Below are positions 41,558 to 49,944 of a DNA stretch of 64,000 bases, piece by piece. The DNA comes from Candidatus Rokuibacteriota bacterium (lineage in GTDB: Bacteria > Methylomirabilota > Methylomirabilia > Rokubacteriales > CSP1-6). Both the position numbers and the translations under genes were made by a program. Numbering within the stretch: position 1 is the first letter of the stretch; every line of letters begins with the position of its first letter. The stretch lies in NCBI GenBank assembly GCA_003220495.1, contig QHSP01000015.1:1-64000 (forward strand), written 5' to 3'. The notes under the pieces were generated by a model. It had not been told where the DNA came from. It was given only the letters and a program-made list of their open reading frames with translations, and did not search any database.

Positions 41558-42205
41558 ATGACGAAGCCGAAAGTCGATCCGGCGCTCGACGCGCGCGTCC
41601 CCCCTGGTCAGGTCCTGACGGCGAAGTGGCCGGTCCTCACGTACGGCCGCACCCCGCGATTCGATCCCGCGCGCTGGACCTTCCGCTGCCACGGTCTGGT
41701 GGAGCGCGAGACAACGTGGACCTGGCCCGAGTTCCAGACGCTCCCGCGGGTCACCGTCACATCGGACATCCACTGCGTCACGCGCTGGTCGAAGCTCGAC
41801 AATGTGTGGGAGGGTGTATCGATCCGCGAGATCATCAGCCGCGTGAAGCCGCGCCCCGAGGCCGCCTTCGTCCTGCAGCACGCCGACCCGGACTACACCA
41901 CCAACACCACGCTCGACGATCTCGTGCAGGACGACGTGATCTTGGCGCTCAAGCACAACGGCCGCGACCTCGAGCCCGACCACGGCGGACCCTTGCGGCT
42001 GGTCCTGCCCAAGCTGTACTTCTGGAAGAGCTCGAAGTGGTTGCGCGCCTTCGAATTCCTCGACGTCAACCCGCCCGGGTTCTGGGAGCAGAACGGCTAC
42101 CACATGCACGCCGACCCGTGGACCGAGGAGCGCTACTCCGACCAGGAGACGCGTGCCATGCAACAGATGCGCGCTGAGGCGTCTCGTCGGCTGCGTGACC
42201 GTTAG
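41558..42205 (+). CDS. Sulfite-oxidase-fold molybdopterin oxidoreductase
   Basis: A 215-aa cytoplasmic member of the sulfite oxidase / YedY fold. The molybdenum-binding cysteine is Cys73 in SDIHCVTRWSKLDN. The pterin-contact stretches GGPLRLVLPKLYFWKSSKWL and FEFLDVNPPGFWEQNGYHMHADPW follow. It is shorter than YedY and lacks a Tat signal, so it belongs to the small stand-alone oxidoreductase group of unknown substrate. No YedZ-type membrane partner is adjacent. Confidence 0.92.
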   Translation: MTKPKVDPALDARVPPGQVLTAKWPVLTYGRTPRFDPARWTFRCHGLVERETTWTWPEFQTLPRVTVTSDIHCVTRWSKLDNVWEGVSIREIISRVKPRPEAAFVLQHADPDYTTNTTLDDLVQDDVILALKHNGRDLEPDHGGPLRLVLPKLYFWKSSKWLRAFEFLDVNPPGFWEQNGYHMHADPWTEERYSDQETRAMQQMRAEASRRLRDR

Positions 42206-42293
42206 GTTCCGCGCGCCGTCGTCTCGATCGCTGGAGCGGTCGGGTGCGGGGCGTGGGAGCGGCTGCGTCACCCGCTACTTCTGCCCGCCGGGC

Positions 42294-43118
42294 TCAGCCG
42301 GAGAGGAAGGCGTTGAGGAGTGTGCGGAAGGCGGCGGGTTGGTCGCCAGGGACGGTGTGGCCGGCGCCCGGGACTTCCGCGAAGTGGGTGTTGGGATTTT
42401 CGTCGAGCATCCGCTTGGCGATTTCGGCCGACAGCACGTCGGAGTCGGCGCCGCGCACGAGCAGGATCGGACAGCTGATGTCACGCCAGAGCGGCCAGAG
42501 ATCGATCGGGTCCCGCCAGGTGCCCGCGCGCACGGCGTCGCGCAGCCCTCGATCATATTTCCAGGTGAGGCCGCCGTCTGTCGGCTTCGTGCCGTGCTCG
42601 ACCCGATGGCGGAGCATCGCCTCCGTGTAGAGCGGGTTGGTCACTCGATGGAACGCCAGGGCGTGCTCGAGGCTCGTGAAGAGCTCGGGCGAGCGGGCCA
42701 TGAGCGTGCCCACGCGGATCAGTCCCGCCTCGGAGATCTCGGGACCGATGTCCACGATCACGAGCCGATCGACGCGCCGGGGCGCCTGCCCGGCGAAGGC
42801 GATCGCAACTCGACCGCCCATGGAGAGACCCACGAGGGAAAACCGGGGCAAGCCAAGGGTGTCGGCGAAGGCCGTGACGTCGGCCGACAGCGTGGCGACC
42901 GTGTAGTCGGCGTTGGGCGAGGGATCCGAATCGCCGTGGCCCCGCTGATCGAGGGCGAGCACGCGGTAGCGAGCCGCGAGCGCGGCGGCTTCCTCGTCCC
43001 AGGTCCGCGCGTGGCCGGTGACGCCGTGGAGCATGACCAGGGGCGGCGCCGTCGAGGCGCCCCATTCCGTGTAGTGAAACCGCTGACCGTTCAGGACGAT
43101 GGTTCGATCTCGATGCAT
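42294..43118 (-). CDS. Alpha/beta fold hydrolase
   Basis: A 274-aa hydrolase. The oxyanion HGVTGHARTW, nucleophile SLVGLSMGGRVA (Ser about 98), acid in LLVRGADSDVLS and histidine in PGAGHTVPGDQPAAF make a complete triad. It resembles esterases and epoxide-hydrolase-like enzymes; the substrate cannot be named. ATG 43118 has a TAGAAT hexamer ending 6 nt upstream and no Shine-Dalgarno. It diverges from a lipoprotein gene. Confidence 0.9.
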   Translation of the reverse strand: MHRDRTIVLNGQRFHYTEWGASTAPPLVMLHGVTGHARTWDEEAAALAARYRVLALDQRGHGDSDPSPNADYTVATLSADVTAFADTLGLPRFSLVGLSMGGRVAIAFAGQAPRRVDRLVIVDIGPEISEAGLIRVGTLMARSPELFTSLEHALAFHRVTNPLYTEAMLRHRVEHGTKPTDGGLTWKYDRGLRDAVRAGTWRDPIDLWPLWRDISCPILLVRGADSDVLSAEIAKRMLDENPNTHFAEVPGAGHTVPGDQPAAFRTLLNAFLSG

Positions 43119-43162
43119 TGTGAGATTCTAGCAGGCGGTCGTAGACTTCTTGGTACTGAGCG

Positions 43163-43741
43163 ATGATCAGCACCGAGCTGGCCCGTCACGCCGCCGCCGC
43201 TGTCGCATGTCTCGTGCTGGCCGGCTGCTCGCTCTCGCCGGTGCCGAAACCGACTGAGCCCTCGGGCGTCACCCAGCAGCTGATGATGCGATCGCTCGAG
43301 CGGGCCTTGGCGAAGCTGGACCTCGAAGCGTTGCAGAGCCGGGCCGTGAGCGTGGAGGTCTTCCATCACGGCGGACCGGAGGCGCTCGTCAAGGAATTCA
43401 TCGTCGCGTGGCTCAGGGCCCATGGCGTTCGGACCGTTTCGACGTCGCCCGACCTCAAGGTCAAGGCCTTTTCCGGCGTGCTCGGCACCGACACCGACTA
43501 CACTCTCTTCGGGATCCCCGCGTTCCAGGCGCCGGTGGTGAACGTCCCGGTTCCGGAAATCGCCTTCTTCAAAACGCAGCGTAACCGGGGCGTGGCCGAA
43601 GTTCGCCTCTACGAGTTCGACGGACAGACCGACGCCTTCGTCCATGCGCCGCCGCTCGCCACTGGCCGCGCGAAGCTCGACAAGTACACGATCTTGATCT
43701 TTTTCGGCTACACCTCGACGGACGTCGACGAGCACGACTGA
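43163..43741 (+). CDS. Predicted lipoprotein of unknown function
   Basis: A 192-aa protein with a lipoprotein signal (AAAAVACLVLAGCSLSP, lipobox LAGC, cysteine about residue 22). The mature part is alpha/beta (LMMRSLERALAKLDLEALQS, VSVEVFHHGGPEALVKEFIV, YTILIFFGYTSTDVDEHD). I do not recognise a family. It precedes the CDF metal exporter by 39 bp and could be cotranscribed. Confidence 0.75.
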   Translation: MISTELARHAAAAVACLVLAGCSLSPVPKPTEPSGVTQQLMMRSLERALAKLDLEALQSRAVSVEVFHHGGPEALVKEFIVAWLRAHGVRTVSTSPDLKVKAFSGVLGTDTDYTLFGIPAFQAPVVNVPVPEIAFFKTQRNRGVAEVRLYEFDGQTDAFVHAPPLATGRAKLDKYTILIFFGYTSTDVDEHD

Positions 43742-43780
43742 AGGAGCGTTTCAGCGGCCGAACCTGCTACGATCCGCGGG

Positions 43781-44686
43781 ATGGGGGCGCACCCGCATCG
43801 GCAGACCGCCGCCTCGCGCTCGCGCGGCCGGCTGACCGCCACCCTGGCGCTGACGTGCGCATTCCTGGTCGTCGAGGTCGCCGGTGCCTTGTGGTCGGGC
43901 AGCCTCGCGCTGCTGGCCGACGCGGGCCACATGCTCGCCGACGCGGGGGGCCTCGGGCTCGCATTGTTCGCGATCTGGATCGCCGGCCGCCCGCCGACGC
44001 CGGCCAAGACCTACGGCTACTACCGCGCCGAGATCCTCGCCGCGCTGGTCAACGCGGTGGTGCTGCTCGTGGTCGCGGCGGGCATTCTCCTCGAGACCTA
44101 CCGGCGACTGGTGGCGCCGCCCGCGATCCTCGGCGGGCCCATGCTCGGCGTCGCCGCCGTCGGGCTCATCGTGAATCTCGCGTGCGCCGGACTGCTCCAC
44201 GGCGCGGCCGAGACCAGCCTGAACGTTCGCGCCGCGTACCTCGAGGTGCTCGGCGACGCGCTGAGCTCGGTCGGCGTCGTGGTGGCCGCGGCGCTGGTCG
44301 TCTTGACCGGCTGGACGCTCGCCGATCCTCTCGTGAGCGGCGCGATCGCGCTCGTCATCGTCCCCCGTACGTGGCGGCTCCTGCGCCAGGCGGTCAACGT
44401 CCTCCTGGAAGGGACGCCGGCTCACCTGAACCTGGCTGAAATCCAGGACGCCATGCGCTCGGTGCCGGGTGTGCGCCGGGTGCACGACCTGCACGTGTGG
44501 ACGCTCACCTCCGAGCGCGAGGCGATGAGCGCCCACGTCGTCGTGGACGACGTGCGGGACAGCGAGCGGCTGCTGGAGACGCTCCACGCCGTCTTGCACG
44601 CCCGCTTCGGCATCGACCACACCACGATCCAGCTCGAGACGGAGCCGCCGGCAGTGCTCCGCATCCAGGGGCCGAGCTCGGCCTAG
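43781..44686 (+). CDS. Cation diffusion facilitator (CzcD-type)
   Basis: A 301-aa CDF transporter with six TM helices and a cytosolic C-terminal domain. The metal site in TM2 is HxxxD (DAGHMLADAGG), and in TM5 ExxxD (AYLEVLGDALSSVGV). The C-domain has RRVHDLHVWTLTSEREAMSAH. It exports divalent metals such as Zn, Co or Cd in exchange for protons. TACGAT ends 7 nt before ATG 43781 and no Shine-Dalgarno is apparent. Confidence 0.93.
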   Translation: MGAHPHRQTAASRSRGRLTATLALTCAFLVVEVAGALWSGSLALLADAGHMLADAGGLGLALFAIWIAGRPPTPAKTYGYYRAEILAALVNAVVLLVVAAGILLETYRRLVAPPAILGGPMLGVAAVGLIVNLACAGLLHGAAETSLNVRAAYLEVLGDALSSVGVVVAAALVVLTGWTLADPLVSGAIALVIVPRTWRLLRQAVNVLLEGTPAHLNLAEIQDAMRSVPGVRRVHDLHVWTLTSEREAMSAHVVVDDVRDSERLLETLHAVLHARFGIDHTTIQLETEPPAVLRIQGPSSA

Positions 44687-44734
44687 ACATTTCATCTCCG
44701 GGGAATCCGGTATAGTTGGCGCCGGAGGCTTGCC

Positions 44735-46282
44735 ATGGCGACATACGCGCTCACCGAGAAGGCGGTCGTTCTTCGATCCGAGGACGACGTCGCGGTCGCG
44801 AAGGCCGAGCTGCCGGCCGGCACCGTCCTCGAGGACGGCGCGACCCGCATCGAGGTCCGTCAGGACATCAAGCCCGGCCACAAGGTGGCCCGCCGGGCGG
44901 TGGCGACCGGCGCGCCGGTGCGCCGCTACGGTCAGGTCATCGGCTTCGCCACGCACGACATCGCGGTCGGCGACCACGTCCACACGCAGAACCTCGGCAT
45001 CGGCGATCTGAGCGCGGATCGCTACGAGATCGGCGTGGACGTGCACCCCGTGCAGTTCTATCCGTCCGACCAGATGCGCACGTTCGATGGCTACAAGCGC
45101 GAAGACGGCCGCGTCGGCACGCGCAACTACGTGGCGGTCATCTCGGGCGTCAACTGCTCGGCGAGCGTCAGCCAGTTCGTCAAGGACCGCTTCCGCGACG
45201 TGTCGAAGGATTACCCGAACATCGACGGCGTGCTCGCGATCACCCACAAGTCCGGATGCGGCACCAAGCTCTTCGGCGAGGACCACATGGCCCTCCAGCG
45301 CGTGCTCGCCGGCTACGCCAAGCATCCGAACGTGGCCGCCTACATCCTGATCGGGCTCGGGTGCGAGACGAACCAGGCCGCGGTGATGGTCGAGCGCCAG
45401 CGGATGGCGGCGCCGGGCCACCCGGAGCGCAAGCCGACCATCGTCAACATCCAGGAGGCCGGCGGCATCCGCAAGACGGTCGACCGCGCCTCGCAAGAGG
45501 TCGCCAAGCTCCTGCCGTTCGCCAACGAGGCGCGGCGGAGCCCGCAGCCGATCTCCGAGCTCACGCTCGCCACCAACTGCGGCGGCTCCGACGCGAACTC
45601 CGGCATGACCGCCAACCCGGCGCTCGGCTGGGCGGTGGATGAGCTCGTGCGCTACGGGGGCACGGGTGTGCTGGCCGAGACGCCCGAGATCTACGGCGCC
45701 GAGCACCTGCTGATCCGGCGCGCGATCAACGAGGGCGTCGCCAAGAAGCTGATCGATCGCTACAAGTGGTGGGAATGGTACTGCCGCGGCATCGAGGCGA
45801 TGGACAACAATCCGGCGCCAGGCAACAAGGCCGGAGGCATCACGACGGTCTTCGAGAAGTCGCTGGGCGGCGTGACCAAGGGCGGGACGACGCCGATGAT
45901 GGACGTCTTCCTCTACGGCGAGCCGATCACCACGCGGGGCTTCGTGTTCATGGACACGCCCGGCCACGATCCCGTGTCGATCACCGGACTGGTCGCAGGG
46001 GGCTGCAACATCATCTGCTTCACGACCGGGCGGGGCTCGGTGTTCGGGTGCAAGCCCGTGCCGTCGATCAAGCTCGCCACCAACTCGCTGATGTACCGCC
46101 ACATGGCGGAGGACATGGACATCAACTGCGGCGTCGTCCTCGAGGGAACGCCGATCGCGACGGTCGGCCGCCAGATCTTCGAAGAGGTGATCGCAGTGGC
46201 CTCGGGCAAGCGCTCGAAGAGCGAGCTGTCGGGCGTCGGCGAGGAAGAGTTCGCGCCCTGGATCATCGGCCCGGTGATGTGA
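44735..46282 (+). CDS. UxaA family hydro-lyase (altronate/galactarate dehydratase-like)
   Basis: A 515-aa protein with a small N-terminal SAF domain (about 1-100; DDVAVAKAELPAG, VGDHVHTQNLGIG) and a GD_AH catalytic region (GYKREDGRVGTRNYVAVISG, ITHKSGCGTKLFGE, GLGCETNQAA, GGSDANSGMTANPALGWAVD, FTTGRGSVFGCKPVPSIKLA). Conserved cysteines fit iron binding. The family dehydrates sugar acids. A GGAGG site lies about 8 nt before ATG 44735 and TATAGT is further upstream. The end overlaps the opposing membrane-protein gene by 20 bp. Confidence 0.92.
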   Translation: MATYALTEKAVVLRSEDDVAVAKAELPAGTVLEDGATRIEVRQDIKPGHKVARRAVATGAPVRRYGQVIGFATHDIAVGDHVHTQNLGIGDLSADRYEIGVDVHPVQFYPSDQMRTFDGYKREDGRVGTRNYVAVISGVNCSASVSQFVKDRFRDVSKDYPNIDGVLAITHKSGCGTKLFGEDHMALQRVLAGYAKHPNVAAYILIGLGCETNQAAVMVERQRMAAPGHPERKPTIVNIQEAGGIRKTVDRASQEVAKLLPFANEARRSPQPISELTLATNCGGSDANSGMTANPALGWAVDELVRYGGTGVLAETPEIYGAEHLLIRRAINEGVAKKLIDRYKWWEWYCRGIEAMDNNPAPGNKAGGITTVFEKSLGGVTKGGTTPMMDVFLYGEPITTRGFVFMDTPGHDPVSITGLVAGGCNIICFTTGRGSVFGCKPVPSIKLATNSLMYRHMAEDMDINCGVVLEGTPIATVGRQIFEEVIAVASGKRSKSELSGVGEEEFAPWIIGPVM

Positions 46283-47384
46283 GGCCGGCCACCGGGCGCT
46301 CGCGCCCGGGGCGCGGCGCGGGCGCGTCGCCGGCGAGCCGGGCGGCGAGCCAGCGCGCCGAGAGCCCGCTCGCCGCCCCGTACGCGACAGTGATCAGGAG
46401 CGCGGTCGCGGTCTCGACCGCCGTCGGTGTGAGCGGCGCGTACGCCGGCAGGGTCGAGAGAAACCACGCATATGCGCTGAACACGCCCACGCCGTAGACG
46501 ATCGCCGCCGCGCCCGGGCGTCGCCGCGGATCGGCCAGCACCATCAGGGCGGCCGGCACGAGCGGCAGCGCCAGCCGGAGCGCCCACGACGGCGGCGGCA
46601 CCGTCTGGTTCTTCTCCGCGATCTCACGCCCGACCGCGATCGGCGAGCTCGCGTCCTTGGCGACCTCGTCGCCGACGAACGACACGGGCTGGATGATCTC
46701 GAACCCGGCGCGCGCGATCTGCTGACCGACGACCCCCACCGCGAACGACACGAGCACCGCGAAGACCGGCGCCCACCGCAGCGCCGACACCCGCGCCGCC
46801 GTCACGAGCGCCAGCGGGAGGATCAGCGTGGCGAGCATCGCGAAGGCATGGAAGAGGATGCCGCCGTAGGTGTAGGCGTAGAGCCACGACGGGTCCAGGG
46901 TGACGCGCAGGCCGCCGTAGAGAAGCGCGCCGGCCAGGATGAGCGCCGTGCGGCCCGCCCGGCTGCGAAGCGAGTAGAGCTCGACGGAGATCAGAAGACA
47001 GCCGAGGGTGCTGACCGCCGAGCCGAACAGCGCCAGCAGATGCGGCGGGCTCCAGAGCGTCACGTCGAGGCCGAAGAGCCGATGCCAGAGGTCGTCGATC
47101 GGCGCGGCCAGGACGACGAGCACGAGGCCCAGCGCGGCCAGACGGAATCCACGCGTGGTCGGGATGCCGCGCCACCACTCGTACGCGAGGACGCCCCATC
47201 CGAGCGCCAGGCCGACGACGACGCTGCCGTAGATCATGAGGTGCGGCGGGATCCAGAACGAATCGCGCCCGATCGTCATATGCCACTGGATGTCCCAGCC
47301 GAGCCCCCAGGCGGCCACGAGCTTGGTGGCCAGGGCACCCCAGAGGCTGACGCGCCGGTAGGCGAAAGAGGCGCCGGCGCTCAC
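46263..47384 (-). CDS. Polytopic membrane protein of unknown function
   Basis: A 373-aa protein with roughly ten TM segments and no family I can name. Recurrent W/H-rich loops stand out: GLGWDIQWHMTIGRDSFWIP, APIDDLWHRLFGLDVTLWSP and YGGILFHAFAMLATLI. Paired His/Trp in such loops could bind a cofactor or metal. GTG 47384 overlaps the ClpS-like gene's stop (GTGA). Longer readings of this frame run antisense through other features and are not credible. Confidence 0.75.
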   Translation of the reverse strand: MSAGASFAYRRVSLWGALATKLVAAWGLGWDIQWHMTIGRDSFWIPPHLMIYGSVVVGLALGWGVLAYEWWRGIPTTRGFRLAALGLVLVVLAAPIDDLWHRLFGLDVTLWSPPHLLALFGSAVSTLGCLLISVELYSLRSRAGRTALILAGALLYGGLRVTLDPSWLYAYTYGGILFHAFAMLATLILPLALVTAARVSALRWAPVFAVLVSFAVGVVGQQIARAGFEIIQPVSFVGDEVAKDASSPIAVGREIAEKNQTVPPPSWALRLALPLVPAALMVLADPRRRPGAAAIVYGVGVFSAYAWFLSTLPAYAPLTPTAVETATALLITVAYGAASGLSARWLAARLAGDAPAPRPGRERPVAGLTSPGR

Positions 47385-47668
47385 GACTGGACGACCGTCA
47401 CGACGAGACCGATCGAGGCGAGGATGTTGCCGACGCGCACGCACTCGGCTTCGGCGCCGACCTTGACCACCGCCCGGCCGGTGTTGTGCACCTGCCAGGC
47501 CAGCTCCCAGCCTTTGGGTTCGCTGCAGCCGATCGCCTTCTGGAGCTGTTTCACGACCTGCTCGAAGGTGTGGCAATCGCAGTTGTGAAGGATCGTCATC
47601 CACGGCGGAGCGATCGCTTCCTGCTCGACCTCCTGGACATCCGACTCGGGTGTGGCCTTCTCGACCAT
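47381..47668 (-). CDS. ClpS-like adaptor protein
   Basis: A 95-aa protein of ClpS fold. PPWMTILHNCDCHTFEQVVK aligns with the N-degron-binding strand of ClpS (ILxNDDxxTxExVV), LAWQVHNTGRAVVKVG carries the conserved His, and ILASIGLVVTVVQS is the last strand. The second residue of the usual N-D-D is Cys here. No ClpA is adjacent; it is instead translationally coupled to a membrane protein. Its start has TAGTCT 5 nt upstream. Confidence 0.8.
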   Translation of the reverse strand: MVEKATPESDVQEVEQEAIAPPWMTILHNCDCHTFEQVVKQLQKAIGCSEPKGWELAWQVHNTGRAVVKVGAEAECVRVGNILASIGLVVTVVQS

Positions 47669-47687
47669 CCCTAAGACTACCCCCGGG

Positions 47688-49916
47688 TCATCGCTCGAGG
47701 ATCCGCTGGCCGCCCCCCTCGAGCGAGCGCAGGCGGCGGGCGAGCTCCGCGCGGTCGGCGGCGTTGGTGGTCGGGCTCGACGCGAGATGCGCTGCGTCCC
47801 GGTAGTAGCGCTCGACCGGGAACTCGCTCGTGTAGCCGTAGCCCCCGTGGACTCGCATCGAGTCGAGCGTGACCTCGTACGCGACCTCGGACGCGTACAC
47901 CTTCGCGATCAGAACCCTCGTGTCGTCCAGGTCGTCCGCAGCGGCGTCGTAGGCGAGGAGACGCGCCGCGGTGACCTTCGTCGCCATGCCGGCGAGCGCC
48001 AGCTGGATCGCCTGGTGCTGGGCGATGGGTTTGCCGAAAGTCGTGCGCTGCTGCGCGTAGCGAAGCGCTGATTCGAACGCGGCCTGCGCCAGACCGACGC
48101 CCGTCGCCGCGACGCCGAGCCGCACGAGCGCCAGCACGTCGTGATCGCGACCCACCACACCCCCGAGGCGATTCCGAGACGAGACCCGGCAGCGATCGAA
48201 GTGAATCCGGCACGCGCCGAGACCGCGGAGCCCGAGCATCGTCACGGGCGGATCGACGCGGACGCCGGCCATCTTCGGGTCGACCAAACACCACACGGGC
48301 CCGTCCGGCGAGGTCGCCTCCACCAACACCACGGTGGCGTGCGCGGCGTGATCGACGGGCGGCGTCTCGCCCTCGAGGGTCCACTCGTCGCCGGAGCGCG
48401 TCGCGCGAATCCCGCCACCGAATGCCACGGCCCCGACGCTCTCGCCGCGTGTCATCGGCGGGAGCAGTCTCTCTCGCTGCTCCGCGCTTGCCGCGCGTTC
48501 GATCGCGTGAGTCGCCGCCGAGTGGGCCACGACGATCGCCGCGAGCGTGGCCGAGCCTCGCGCGAGCTCCTCCACGATCATCGCCGCCGTCCGCGAGTCG
48601 AGCCCGAGGCCGCCATAGCGGGGGTCGACGCGCGAGCCGAGGATACCGAGCTCGGCGAGCCGCGCCACCAGGCCGACAGGGTGGGCATGGGCGATATCCA
48701 GATCCTGGGCGGCCGGAACGACTTGCTTGTCGACGAACTGTCGGACCGCGAGGACCAGCTGCCGCACGTCCGCGGACTCTCCCTCGCGGGAGGTCAGCGC
48801 GCCGAAGCGCTCGCCGTATCGCTCGAGGAGGCTCCGCGCGATGATGGTCCGCTGGATCTCGTTCGTGCCCTCGCCGATGATCATCAACGGCGTGTCGCGG
48901 TAGTAGCGCTCGACGTTCAGCGCGGCGAGGGCGCCCGCGCTGCCGTGGAGCCGGAGCGCCTCGACGGCGACCTCCTGAGCGGACTCGGAGGCAAAGAGCT
49001 TCGCCATCCCCGCCTCGAGATCGCATCGCTCGCCGCGATCCTTCATCGCCGCCGCCCACGACGTGAGGAGCCGCGCCCCCCGGAGCTTCGTCGCCATGTC
49101 GGCGAGCGCGGGTGGCGGCTCGGCGCCGATCTCCCTCAGATGAGCGAGCGTGTCGTCGTAGGCCGCCTGCGCGACGCCGACCGCCCGTGCGGCGATGTTG
49201 ATCCGGCCCGCTTCGAGCCCGCTCATCACGTGCTTGAACCCGCGCCCTTCGAGGCCACCGACCAGATTCGCGGCCGGCACGACGCACTCGTCGAAGACCA
49301 GCTCGGCCGTGTCGACGCCCTTGTAGCCGAGCTTGGCGATCGACTTCACGACGCGAAAGCCCGGGTGGCCTTTCTCGACGATGAAGCAGGACATGCCCCG
49401 ATGCCGCGGCTCGGCCTTCGGGTCGGTCAGCGCCAGGAGCGCCAGGGTGTTGCCCTCGCGCGCGTTCGTGATGAAGAGCTTCGTGCCCGTGATCAGGTAG
49501 TCGTCCCCGCGGCGCGTGGCGACCGTGCGGATCGCCTGGACGTCCGTGCCGGCGTGCGGCTCGGTCAGCGCGAGGCCGCCTCGCGCCTGGCCGCGCGCGA
49601 AGCGGGGAAGGAAGCGTTGGCGCTGCGCATCGGTGCCGTGGGTCAGGACGATCAGCGCGGCCATCGTGTGGCTGTTGATGACCCCCGCCAGCGACATCCA
49701 GCCGCGGCACAGCTCCTCGATCACGCGCGCGTACGTCGTCACGTCGAGGCCGAGGCCCCCGTAGACCGCCGGCACCAGCGCGCCGAACAGGCCGAGCTCG
49801 CCCATGCGCGTGACCAGGTCGTGCGGGTAGGCGTCCGCGTGCTCGAGCGCGGCGGCGACGGGACGGACCTCGGAGTCGACGAATTCCCGCACCGCGCCGA
49901 CCACGGGGTGGTCCAT
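47688..49916 (-). CDS. Two-domain (tandem) acyl-CoA dehydrogenase
   Basis: A 742-aa protein made of two ACAD units. Residues about 1-370 carry FAD/substrate motifs (LALTEPHAGTDVQAI, TGTKLFITNA) and the catalytic-base region MIIGEGTNEIQRTI with Glu349. Residues about 375-742 repeat the fold (LGILGSRVDPRYGGLGLDSR, QQRTTFGKPIAQHQAIQ, VHGGYGYTSEFPVERYYRDA), but the equivalent of GEGTNEIQ reads HLASSPTTNAADR, so the base is lost. ATG 49916 is preferred over upstream codons that overlap the divergent gene. Confidence 0.88.
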   Translation of the reverse strand: MDHPVVGAVREFVDSEVRPVAAALEHADAYPHDLVTRMGELGLFGALVPAVYGGLGLDVTTYARVIEELCRGWMSLAGVINSHTMAALIVLTHGTDAQRQRFLPRFARGQARGGLALTEPHAGTDVQAIRTVATRRGDDYLITGTKLFITNAREGNTLALLALTDPKAEPRHRGMSCFIVEKGHPGFRVVKSIAKLGYKGVDTAELVFDECVVPAANLVGGLEGRGFKHVMSGLEAGRINIAARAVGVAQAAYDDTLAHLREIGAEPPPALADMATKLRGARLLTSWAAAMKDRGERCDLEAGMAKLFASESAQEVAVEALRLHGSAGALAALNVERYYRDTPLMIIGEGTNEIQRTIIARSLLERYGERFGALTSREGESADVRQLVLAVRQFVDKQVVPAAQDLDIAHAHPVGLVARLAELGILGSRVDPRYGGLGLDSRTAAMIVEELARGSATLAAIVVAHSAATHAIERAASAEQRERLLPPMTRGESVGAVAFGGGIRATRSGDEWTLEGETPPVDHAAHATVVLVEATSPDGPVWCLVDPKMAGVRVDPPVTMLGLRGLGACRIHFDRCRVSSRNRLGGVVGRDHDVLALVRLGVAATGVGLAQAAFESALRYAQQRTTFGKPIAQHQAIQLALAGMATKVTAARLLAYDAAADDLDDTRVLIAKVYASEVAYEVTLDSMRVHGGYGYTSEFPVERYYRDAAHLASSPTTNAADRAELARRLRSLEGGGQRILER

Positions 49917-49926
49917 GGGCGAACAG

Positions 49927-49936
49927 ATACTACAAT
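49927..49936. promoter_or_regulatory. Overlapping divergent -10 elements
   Basis: Minus-strand TAGTAT (49927-49932) lies 10 nt from the ACAD start and plus-strand TACAAT (49931-49936) 8 nt from ATG 49945. The two hexamers share bases, so the promoters should exclude one another. Confidence 0.45.
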
Positions 49937-49944
49937 ATGGGTCC

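Noticed and set aside
44220-44280. Glu instead of His at the TM5 metal site of the CDF exporter (ExxxD)
   Set aside because: I first took it as unusual, but ExxxD also occurs in known CzcD proteins, so it is normal variation.
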